Of a DNA stretch of 7,042 bases, positions 1 through 6,900 are shown in pieces. The position numbers were made by a program, and so were the translations under genes. The stretch comes from Desulfatirhabdium butyrativorans (GTDB taxonomy: Bacteria; Desulfobacterota; Desulfobacteria; Desulfobacterales; DYRK01): positions 1 through 7,042 of the forward strand of contig DYRK01000310.1 in assembly GCA_020718785.1 (NCBI GenBank). The letters run 5' to 3'. Positions within the stretch are counted from its first letter, which is position 1; each line of letters opens with the position of its first letter. The notes beneath the pieces were generated by a model that made no database searches, was not told where the DNA came from, and saw only the letters and a list, made by a program, of their open reading frames with translations.

Positions 1-7
1 GAGAAAA

Positions 8-1831
8 ATGACTATCCGTTCAAAACTGCTGTTCAATGCGCTGATTTCGGTAATATGTCTGCTTGTCACGGGCGGAATAGGCTGTTTTGTCACAGACAGA
101 ATCGCAGAAGTTTCCATGTCCATTGTTGAGACAGAAGCGATTCCTGTCAGCAATATCGCCGAGGTGGAAAGAAATATCTGGGAAATCTGGCTGCGTCTGA
201 TTGTTCATACGGGACTTACAGAACCGGAACAGATCAAAACAATTGATCAGGAGCTTTCCGACCTGAACGCGCATCTGAAGAGTGCATTGGAACTGCTGTC
301 AAAAGATGAACCGTCATGGATTCAGACATTCCGAAAGGAATGGGCATCGTTTTCCGATATCGGCAGGGAGGCATTGGAACTCAGCCGGAATTATGCCAAA
401 AAAGAGGCTCTTCAATTACTTATCGGAAAAGGAAGAACCTTATTCAACGGCATATTGGAAATGCTTCACCGCAATATCAGAAAGCATGACCAGCAGATGA
501 AAAGACTTGCCGGAGATGCAGCCGGAACCCGAAACCGGGCTGTAAAACGGAGTATTGTATTGACTCTGACGATATGCTGCGCGCTGCTGGCATGGGGCAT
601 ATTCATTATCCGTTCTGTGGGCAGAGCGATTCTTCATTCCCGCGAAACAGTTCGGAAGATTGCCGACGGAAATCTTTCTGTCCGATGGAAACTGAAAAGC
701 CGTGATGAACTGGGAGAGCTGGGAGAGACATTGAATCTTATGGCTGAAAATCTGGAGAAAAAAGCCGCACTTGCCGAAAGCATTGCAGCAGGTGATCTGA
801 CCGAAGATATCCGGCTCAGTTCTCAGGAAGATATGCTTGGAAAATCTCTGCGGAAAATGACTCTCAGTCTCAGAAATATTCTCACCGCTGTGAACGGAGC
901 CGCGTGTCAGGTCTCCTCCGGTTCGTATCAGATTTCGAAATCAAGCACCTCGCTTTCCGAGGGGGCATCGCAGCAGGCTGCTTCTATTGAGGAAATCACC
1001 AGTTCCATGACTCAGATCGGGTCCCAGACCCGGATGAATGCAGAAAATGCCTCACAGGCAAACCACCTTGCGGCTCAGGCTAAAGAAGCTGCCGGAACAG
1101 CCGCGGGAGAAATGGCAAAAATGACTGGTGCCATGAAAGATATCAGCGAATCGAGTCAGGCTATTGCCAAGATTATAAAAGTAATTGACGAAATTGCCTT
1201 TCAGACCAATCTGCTCGCGTTGAATGCCGCGGTCGAGGCAGCACGGGCGGGCCGTCACGGAAAGGGATTTGCCGTAGTTGCGGAAGAAGTCCGCAATCTT
1301 GCAGGCAGGAGCGCGAAAGCTGCCGGAGAGATTGCCGAACTGATCGGAAGCTCGGCGAGGAACGTGGAAAACGGAAATGAAATTGCAAAACAGACAGATC
1401 AGGCATTAAAGCGGATTGTGGAATTTTCGATCCGTGTGGCAGATGTGGTCAATGAAATTGCTGCCGCGTCCGATGAGCAGTCCGGCGGAATTGCTCAGGT
1501 GAATCAGGGGCTTGAACAGATTGATCGGGTGACGCAGCATAACACAGCCAATGCCGAGGAAACTGCGGCAGCGGCCGAGGAGCTTTCGGATCAGGCCGGG
1601 CAGCTTAGGCGAATTCTGATGCAGTTCAGGCTGAACGGAGCAGATACATATCAGCAGGCTGCTGCGGGGGTGACTCCTAATTCCCCGATTACTGACCGTG
1701 ACTTTCAGGAACCTGAAAAAAAATCTGTTTCGGAAAAGAAAGACGGCAGCAGACTGATCCGCGATGACAGAAACACCTTAAAACCCGAAGATGTGATCCC
1801 GTATAATGACGACGGGCTTGATAATTTCTAG
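8..1831 (+). CDS. Methyl-accepting chemotaxis protein (transmembrane chemoreceptor)
   Basis: This is a complete 607-residue inner-membrane chemoreceptor that would signal to a CheA/CheW kinase complex. Transmembrane helix 1 lies at about residues 8-28. A periplasmic, mostly helical region of about 150 residues follows (four-helix-bundle type by length and helical look), then helix 2 at about 183-204. A HAMP domain (about 203-255, with DELGELGETLNLMAENL) is followed by a second HAMP-like stretch (about 256-297). The signalling coiled coil spans about 300-545. Its hairpin tip is unmistakable: EIAFQTNLLALNAAVEAARAG at 395-415, then GKGFAVVAEEVRNLA. Likely methylation helices hold the QQAASIEEIT (322-331) and NAEETAAAAEEL (515-526) segments. 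R416 replaces the usual glutamate after ARAG. A charged tail of about 60 residues ends in GLDNF, possibly a weak CheR/CheB tether. The start is the ATG after GAGAAAA at the window edge; the upstream frame is open to the edge, but MTIRSKLLFN suits an MCP N-terminus. The ligand cannot be predicted. Confidence 0.97.
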   Translation: MTIRSKLLFNALISVICLLVTGGIGCFVTDRIAEVSMSIVETEAIPVSNIAEVERNIWEIWLRLIVHTGLTEPEQIKTIDQELSDLNAHLKSALELLSKDEPSWIQTFRKEWASFSDIGREALELSRNYAKKEALQLLIGKGRTLFNGILEMLHRNIRKHDQQMKRLAGDAAGTRNRAVKRSIVLTLTICCALLAWGIFIIRSVGRAILHSRETVRKIADGNLSVRWKLKSRDELGELGETLNLMAENLEKKAALAESIAAGDLTEDIRLSSQEDMLGKSLRKMTLSLRNILTAVNGAACQVSSGSYQISKSSTSLSEGASQQAASIEEITSSMTQIGSQTRMNAENASQANHLAAQAKEAAGTAAGEMAKMTGAMKDISESSQAIAKIIKVIDEIAFQTNLLALNAAVEAARAGRHGKGFAVVAEEVRNLAGRSAKAAGEIAELIGSSARNVENGNEIAKQTDQALKRIVEFSIRVADVVNEIAAASDEQSGGIAQVNQGLEQIDRVTQHNTANAEETAAAAEELSDQAGQLRRILMQFRLNGADTYQQAAAGVTPNSPITDRDFQEPEKKSVSEKKDGSRLIRDDRNTLKPEDVIPYNDDGLDNF

Positions 1832-1854
1832 ACCAAGATATTCCTGCCACCGTT

Positions 1855-1976
1855 ATAATTTGCGCTTCTGTAAAACGCCCTATGCTTAACACAGACCCAA
1901 ATCGTTTTTGCGGAGAAACGGTTTGCGTCTGTTTTAAGCAGGGCGTTTTACTGCCGATTTCGAAAGCGCAGATTAT
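1855..1976. repeat. Large imperfect intergenic palindrome (about 122 bp)
   Basis: Most of the gap between the MCP and HD-GYP genes is one nested inverted repeat. The inner arms, 1870-1904 and 1919-1951, are complementary over about 33 positions with a few mismatches and small bulges. CGTTT (1903-1907) pairs with AAACG (1916-1920), leaving an 8-nt loop. The outer arms, 1855-1867 and 1964-1976, are complementary at 12 of 13 positions; the right side has about 10 extra bases between outer and inner arms. No T-run follows, so it is not a classical terminator. It reads best as a MITE- or REP-like element that could form a cruciform or a long RNA hairpin between the two genes. I see no convincing promoter in this gap. 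Confidence 0.75.
1918..1951 (+). repeat. Dispersed repeat module, copy 1 (right palindrome arm)
   Basis: This arm reads ACGGTTTGCGTCTG, then TTTTAAGCAGGGCGTTTTAC. It recurs in the same orientation at 3501-3535 with one substitution (G to A in ACGG/ACGA) and one extra G. A more diverged inverted copy at 1870-1904 forms the other arm of the palindrome. The module lies outside genes in every case, so it is a dispersed intergenic repeat, not coding sequence. Confidence 0.75.
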
Positions 1977-2007
1977 GCCAGTGGACAGTATAGATATGCC
2001 GGGAAAA

Positions 2008-2010
2008 GAG
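2008..2010 (+). promoter_or_regulatory. Weak ribosome binding site of the HD-GYP gene
   Basis: A GAG core within GGGAAAAGAG sits 5 nt before the ATG at 2016. It is a short Shine-Dalgarno match at good spacing, just outside the large upstream palindrome. It supports this start, which also places the first receiver strand (KILIVEDS) at residue 5, as expected for a receiver domain. Confidence 0.45.
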
Positions 2011-2015
2011 TCAAA

Positions 2016-3395
2016 ATGAGGCAACTGAAAATATTGATTGTGGAAGACAGTCCGACCATAAGGATGGGGCTGGTTTCGGTGCTGAGGAAATTCGGCGCGG
2101 AAGTGATGCAGGCCGCGGACGGATCAGAAGGCTTTGACATTGCAGTGGCTTCACAGTTCGATCTGATTATTACCGATATTGACATGCCGGTAATGAACGG
2201 CCTTCAGTTATGTCAGGAATTGAAAAAACGCCCGGATACCCTTTCAATTCCCATCATTATCCTGAGTTCCGAGGAAAGCGAATACCATATTGAAGAAGGG
2301 TTCCGCGTGGGTGCGTCTGCATATATCAACAAAATGAATGCTCCGCGTGAGCTTGAGCGATGTGTCGAGGAACTTCTGCTCAAATCTGAAATCCTGCATA
2401 ACCGTCTGATATTGGTGGTTGACGATTCCGCGGCGATCAGAGCCGTTGTCAAAGAAGGACTGATTAAGGAAGGATTTCAGGCTGTCACAGCGGCTCACGG
2501 CACAGAGGCACTGACAATACTGATTTCGCAGAAACCGGATGTCATTTTGTGCGATCTGGAAATGCCTGAGATGGACGGCATCTCTTTTTTTGAGACATTG
2601 CAGTCCCGGTCCCAATGGGCAGGTATTCCTTTTATTGTGATGAGTTCGATCAGTGACCGTTCCACCATGCGCCGCATGATGCGGAAAGGGGCTTCTGCCT
2701 ATCTGGTTAAGCCCTTCAATATCGGGCAGTCAGTCATTATGATAGAAAAACTGCTTTCAGACCACTATCAGCTATTGCTCAGAGAAAAAGAACGCTTTAT
2801 CGCGGAGCGGAACCTGATGCTGGGAAGTATTACAAGCCTTATTCAGGCACTTGAGGCCCGTGATCTCTACACCCGCGGACATTCGGATTCCGTGGCAAAA
2901 ATAGCCGCCGGCATGGGCAGGCAGATGAGACTTTCCTCACGTGAAATCGAATGTATTGATATTGCAGGAAAACTGCATGATATCGGAAAAATCGGGATAC
3001 GCGACGATCTGCTGCTGAAATCGGACAGACTCACAGATGAGGAATTTGAAATCATCAAACAGCATCCGGTGATCGGAGCCAATATTCTCAGACCCATACC
3101 GAGTCTTGCGGAAATCATTCCTGCGGTTCTGCATCATCACGAGCATTTGGACGGCAAAGGCTATCCATCGGGATTCAAAGGAACTCAGATACCGTTATGG
3201 GCAAGAATAATTTCGGTGGGAGATACCTATCACGCACTGATAAGCAACCGTCCCTATCGGAAGGGCATGAGTCATAAAGAGGCTGTGACAGTGATCCGGC
3301 ATGTCTCAGGGACCCAGCTTTGTCCGGAATGCGTCAGCATTTTTTTGGAATGGGCAAAGAGTTCTGCCCTGAAAAAAGAAGATTTTTTTTCCTGA
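2016..3395 (+). CDS. Tandem-receiver HD-GYP response regulator (probable cyclic-di-GMP phosphodiesterase)
   Basis: This is a complete 459-residue cytoplasmic protein with no membrane segment. Receiver 1 (about 4-122) has acidic pocket E10/D11, phospho-acceptor D54 in TDIDMPVMNG, switch serine S84 and lysine K106, but the usual KP is KM. Receiver 2 (about 130-248) has D136/D137, D180 in CDLEMPEMDG, S210 and K232-P233, so both look able to accept phosphate. A helical linker (about 250-275) leads to the HD-GYP domain (about 275-450). Its metal-site and signature residues are H289, H321-D322 (HDIGK), H350, H374-H375, DGKGYPSG (379-386) and D403. HD-GYP domains typically hydrolyse cyclic-di-GMP to pGpG and GMP. 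Small departures are H406, where Asp is usual (DTYHAL), and C436 in GTQLCPE, where Asp is usual. The layout resembles RpfG with an extra receiver. It lies 184 bp after the MCP on the same strand; no histidine kinase is adjacent, so the phosphodonor is unknown. Confidence 0.95.
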   Translation: MRQLKILIVEDSPTIRMGLVSVLRKFGAEVMQAADGSEGFDIAVASQFDLIITDIDMPVMNGLQLCQELKKRPDTLSIPIIILSSEESEYHIEEGFRVGASAYINKMNAPRELERCVEELLLKSEILHNRLILVVDDSAAIRAVVKEGLIKEGFQAVTAAHGTEALTILISQKPDVILCDLEMPEMDGISFFETLQSRSQWAGIPFIVMSSISDRSTMRRMMRKGASAYLVKPFNIGQSVIMIEKLLSDHYQLLLREKERFIAERNLMLGSITSLIQALEARDLYTRGHSDSVAKIAAGMGRQMRLSSREIECIDIAGKLHDIGKIGIRDDLLLKSDRLTDEEFEIIKQHPVIGANILRPIPSLAEIIPAVLHHHEHLDGKGYPSGFKGTQIPLWARIISVGDTYHALISNRPYRKGMSHKEAVTVIRHVSGTQLCPECVSIFLEWAKSSALKKEDFFS

Positions 3396-3430
3396 CAGAA
3401 AATACATGCCGACCCGGAAAAAAAGCTCAT

Positions 3431-3467
3431 CCGGAGTGCAAAACATACTGTTTTGCCACACTGCCGG
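3431..3467. repeat. Imperfect palindrome just after the HD-GYP gene
   Basis: CCGGAGTGCAAAAC (3431-3444) pairs with GTTTTGCCACACTGCCGG (3450-3467) around a 5-nt loop, with small bulges on the right arm. It starts 36 bp past the HD-GYP stop. No T-run follows directly (ATAAAAAATTATAAT comes next), so it could protect or end the transcript 3' end but is not a textbook intrinsic terminator. Its first 13 bases recur exactly at 3930-3942. Confidence 0.55.
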
Positions 3468-3500
3468 ATAAAAAATTATAATATGCTGATTTTATTAAAA

Positions 3501-3535
3501 ACGATTTGCGTCTGTTTTAAGCAGGGGCGTTTTAC
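3501..3535 (+). repeat. Dispersed repeat module, copy 2
   Basis: This is a near-exact direct copy of 1918-1951, with one substitution and one extra G in the GGGG run. Here the module is not mirrored by a long inverted partner. Its last eight bases, CGTTTTAC (3528-3535), instead pair with GTAAAACG (3537-3544), which starts the following terminator stem. Confidence 0.75.
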
Positions 3536-3538
3536 AGT

Positions 3539-3563
3539 AAAACGGCTTTGCAAGCCGTTTTTT
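3539..3563 (+). terminator. Rho-independent terminator
   Basis: AAAACGGCTT (3539-3548) pairs perfectly with AAGCCGTTTT (3552-3561) around the loop TGC. The T-run extends to 3563, giving six Ts in a row. An A-tract on the left makes it plausible on the minus strand as well. It lies about 144 nt past the HD-GYP stop and would end read-through from the MCP/HD-GYP genes. Confidence 0.6.
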
Positions 3564-3570
3564 GTCTGTT

Positions 3571-3668
3571 TTCTCGTTCCCAAGCCCCGGCTTCCCGTGA
3601 CGGGAGACTGCCCGAAGTCAGGGCTTCGGGCGCAGACACGTTCCCAAGCCTGGGCTTGGGAACGAGAA
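3571..3668. repeat. Composite palindromic (REP/BIME-like) element with several hairpins
   Basis: Outer arms TTCTCGTTCCCAAGCC (3571-3586) and GGCTTGGGAACGAGAA (3653-3668) are perfect 16-bp inverted repeats. Inside are three smaller hairpins: TCCCG/CGGGA (3593-3597 with 3601-3605), GCCCGAAG/CTTCGGGC (3610-3617 with 3624-3631), and a second left arm CGTTCCCAAGCC (3639-3650) that pairs with the same right arm (3653-3664). The right arm can therefore fold either with its near neighbour or with the distant outer arm. I know the CGTTCCCAAGCC family from intergenic regions of large environmental genomes. It has no coding role; short frames crossing it are chance. Confidence 0.75.
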
Positions 3669-3701
3669 AAAAAATAAAATTCCGAGGGAATTTTATTTTT
3701 T
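3669..3701. terminator. Bidirectional terminator-like hairpin
   Basis: AAAAAATAAAATTCC (3669-3683) and GGAATTTTATTTTTT (3687-3701) form a perfect 15-bp stem with loop GAG. It has an A-tract on one side and a T-tract on the other. The stem is AT-rich with only two G-C pairs near the loop, so it is weaker than the terminator at 3539-3563, but it could act on both strands. It directly abuts the palindromic element before it. Confidence 0.45.
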
Positions 3702-3841
3702 CATTTCCGCACTCCTCGGTCCTTTGTCAGAAGCCTGACTGATCTGTGTATTATTTCAGGGATATGTTTCAGACAAGAGATATCTGAAACCGGAACTGCC
3801 GAATACGATTTTCCCTTCCTGTGAATACTCTTTTCACCCCA

Positions 3842-3869
3842 TTGACTTTCCACCGCATTATTCTATGAA
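3842..3869 (+). promoter_or_regulatory. Possible sigma-70-type promoter for the PBP gene
   Basis: TTGACT (3842-3847, five of six to the -35 consensus) and TATGAA (3864-3869, four of six to the -10 consensus) are 16 nt apart. Transcription would begin near 3876, giving a leader of about 120-145 nt. Another TTGACA at 3953-3958 matches the -35 box perfectly but has no fitting -10 box. The call rests on consensus alone. Confidence 0.3.
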
Positions 3870-3929
3870 ACAGAGAGTAATCCGGGATAAAGCATTATGC
3901 TTCTCTTTCATCGGACCGGTCTGAAGACT

Positions 3930-3942
3930 CCGGAGTGCAAAA
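3930..3942 (+). repeat. Short dispersed repeat, second copy of CCGGAGTGCAAAA
   Basis: This 13-bp segment is identical to 3431-3443. Further shared blocks follow both copies in the same order: CATAC, then CCGGATAA (CATAC at 3444-3448 and CCGGATAA at 3464-3471, against 3957-3968 where they run together). Both sites look like diverged copies of one longer repeat with insertions or deletions. Here the hairpin half is missing. Confidence 0.5.
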
Positions 3943-3998
3943 GCCGATTTTATTGACATACCGGATAAGATGAAAAAACATCCGATGACAACTCTTTG

Positions 3999-6900
3999 AT
4001 GACAGACGATAAAGGTCTGATGGAAAATTTTCCCGACATCATTGAAACAAATCTTGTTACCGAGCCGGGCTTGGGAACGGGAAAACGGGGGAAACACAAA
4101 ACACAGCCGATCCGCCGGCGTTTATGGGTATGGGGGATGCTTTTGCTTATCGCCCTGGTCGCAGGAATATGGAATGAGATGAACACCTCTTTCTGGCAGT
4201 CCTACTGCCTGTCCCGCTATGCAGAAAAGCTTTCCTATACCGTGGAGCCGGGACCGAGCCGGGAAATTGTTTTTCCCAAATACGGTCCTTTCAACACACG
4301 GCGCGGATATGACCGGATACCGGATTTTCAGCGCAGATTGGAAGCCGGATATTTCACGGTTAAGGAGCAGGCGCGTTTTTCTCCGGAACTCCTGAAAATA
4401 GCCGAAAAAGGCATAACCCCGCCCTTTGAGTCAAAGCCGGCAGCCGGACTGCTTATCCGTGATGTCAGCGGCGCGGTTGTTTATGACGCGGCAGCCGGAA
4501 GTCAGGAATACAAGACATTCGAAGATATTCCGCCGCTGATCGTGAAAGCCCTTCTGTTCATAGAAGACCGGGAACTCGGCAATAAGGAACTTGCCTTCAA
4601 AAACCCTGTCATCAACTGGGAACGTTTTTCTTTGGCAAGCCTGCTTTATGTTGCAAACAAAGCCGGAATACCCTTGAAAATGGAAGGCGGCTCCACTCTT
4701 GCAACCCAGTTGGAAAAATACCGCTATTCCCCTGACGGAAACACGGGTTCGGGTTTTGAAAAGCTGAGACAGATGGCATCTGCCATGCTCAGGGTTTACA
4801 AAGACGGGCCTGAAACCCTCGGCGCAAGGGAAAAAATCATTCTGGATTATATCAACACAGCCCCGCTCGCGGCAGTGCCGGGCAGAGGTGAAATTTACGG
4901 AATCGGAGAAGGCTTTCTGTCATGGTTCGGCCTGAATTTATATGACGTATCCATAGCCCTTTTTTCTCCGGATACTTATCCGGAAAAAGCAAAAGTCTTC
5001 AAACAGGCACTGACGCTCCTGTGCGCGGTCAGGGCCCCCACTTATTATATGATACAGAATTATCCCGCATTGGAAACCCGGATGTCGGGTTATATCAGTC
5101 TTATGGAAAAAGAGGGTCTCATAAGCTCGGACTTTGCAGCCGGTGTCCGTAAGGCGCGGCTTGCGTTCAATCCGGAGAAATATGTGCCGCAGGCCGTTTC
5201 CTTTGCCATGCGTAAGGCATTAGGCGCGGTCCGCAGCAGACTGACGAAGACATTGGGCATTCCCGGATATTATGATCTGGACCGTATGGACATGGAAGTT
5301 GAAACCACCGTAAATGTGGGCTTGCAGAAGGAGATTGCCGCTCTGTTCGGAAAGCTCAGAGAACCCGAGTTTCTCAAAGAAAACGGGCTGAGAGGAGACC
5401 GGCTGCTTTCCACAGGAAATGCCGATGAGGTGATTTACAGTTTTCTGCTCTTTGAAAGCACTCCTTACGGCAATTGCCTGCGGATTCATGCCGACAATTT
5501 CGAGCAGCCCTTTGACATCAACGAAGGAATGAAACTGATTCTGGGCAGTACGGCAAAACTGCGGACACTTGCACATTATCTTGAAATTGTCGGACTGCTG
5601 TATCATGAAATCAGGAATACGGATGAAAAAGCCTTGAAAAGGTTTCCGGCAAAAGACCCTGTCACACGTTGGGTTGCCGGAAGATTAAGGCATAATCCGG
5701 CTCTGACAGAAGATGAACTTCTGGCAGAGGCATTGGAAAGGAGTTATTCGGCAAATCCCGAAGAAGAGTTTTTCACAGGTGGCGGGATTCAGACTTATGA
5801 AAATTTCCGTGCTGCCCACAATGACAAAATCCTTTCTGTCAGAGAGGCGACCGTCCATTCGGTCAATCTGGTCTATATCCGTCTGATGCGGGACCTCGCG
5901 GAGTTTCATAAGGCGCGGCTGCCGTATAATGAAAAAGAGGTTCTCGGAAACCCCGATGATCCGGATCGCCGGCATCTTCTGGAGTCTCTCGCGGATGATG
6001 AGGCAAAATATTATCTGTATCAGTTTTACAAATCCTATCAGAATCTGCCGAAGGATAAGATACTGGGGCAACTGCTGGGAAACCGGGCAGCATCGGCGAA
6101 TTCACTTGCCGTCGCTTTTCTCGCATGGAATCCGGGCGCAGGGGAAGAAGCTTTGGCAAATTGGCTCGGCGAACAGAAAGTTGCCGTGTCTCCGGAACAG
6201 ACGAGACATTTGTCTGCTTCTTACAGCAAGCCGAATCTGACTCTGGCGGATTACGGATTTCTGCTGAGGAAACATCCCCTTGAACTCTGGTGCGCGGGAT
6301 ATATGCTGCAGCATTCTGATGTGAAATGGAAAAAACTCATCGAGGAAAGCAGCAAAGCCCGCCATGCTGCCTATCAGTGGCTTTTTCAGCCTAACATGCT
6401 GAAAGCTCAGGACATCCGGCTGCATATCCGTATCGAAAGAGATGCTTTTGCCCGCATGACACCTTTTTGGCAGAAATTGGGATTTCCGTTTAAAAAATTA
6501 GTGTCATCGTATTCTACCGCTATCGGAAGTTCCTGCGATCAGCCCGCGGCTCTTGCAGAACTCATAGGTATTATTCTCAATGACGGTATCCGGCGTCCTT
6601 CGCTATCGCTAAAGCAGATACGGATCGGCTGCGGAACGCCTTACCACACGGTTTTCGATTGTTCGCCCAGACCGGGCGAGCAGGTCATGGAGCCTGCGGT
6701 GGCAAGGACTCTGCGCTCAGTGCTGGAAGCAGTTGTGGAGGATGGTACCGCGCGGCGTGTAAAAGGCGTATTTGTAAAACCTGACGGAACTCCGGTTCCT
6801 GTGGGCGGGAAAACCGGAACAGGAGATAACCGTTTTAAAGAATTCAATGCCAAAGGAGAGGTCGTAAGCTCGCGGGCATTGAACCGCACGGCAACCTTTG

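Larger units (their letters stand above)
3702..3998. other. Intergenic region upstream of the PBP gene, no gene seen
   Basis: About 300 bp with no frame that looks coding. It holds a possible promoter (3842-3869), a hairpin GTTTCAGA/TCTGAAAC (3766-3773 with 3783-3790, 9-nt loop) that could be an operator or only local structure, and an exact second copy of CCGGAGTGCAAAA (3930-3942). It probably contains the promoter and leader of the PBP gene. I recognise no riboswitch, tRNA or small RNA. Confidence 0.5.

Noticed and set aside
1689..2024. 111-codon minus-strand frame over the MCP end and the intergenic palindrome
   Set aside because: It crosses the MCP C-terminal coding region and the palindrome, has no recognisable domain, and its codons follow the repeat.
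3383..3390. Run of eight Ts at the end of the HD-GYP gene as a terminator or slippage site
   Set aside because: It lies within the last codons (DFFS), no GC-rich stem precedes it, and the frame through it is intact.
3571..3701. Possible CRISPR repeat units
   Set aside because: The repeated CGTTCCCAAGCC arms are palindromic and irregularly spaced, with no series of equal spacers and no cas genes nearby.
3453..3742. Two overlapping short + strand frames (74 and 64 codons) between the HD-GYP and PBP genes
   Set aside because: They run through the dispersed repeat, the terminator and the palindromic element, so their peptides are translated repeats. They lack convincing ribosome sites and resemble no known protein.
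3702..3998. Possible cyclic-di-GMP riboswitch before the PBP gene
   Set aside because: The HD-GYP neighbour made this worth checking, but I could not find the conserved GEMM core or a tetraloop-receptor layout; GCAAAAGCC alone is not enough.
3858..4186. Minus-strand frames of 78-79 codons over the PBP start
   Set aside because: They are antisense to the PBP N-terminus and the repeat half-copy. They overlap each other in different frames and have no domain features.
5929..6240. 103-codon + strand frame inside the PBP gene
   Set aside because: It lies in another frame within the continuous PBP reading frame; its Arg/Ile-rich peptide is a typical out-of-frame shadow.
5220..6425. Several 98-128 codon minus-strand frames opposite the PBP gene
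   Set aside because: They are antisense to a coding frame with clear SxxK and SxN motifs. They show no domains and no consistent start sites.
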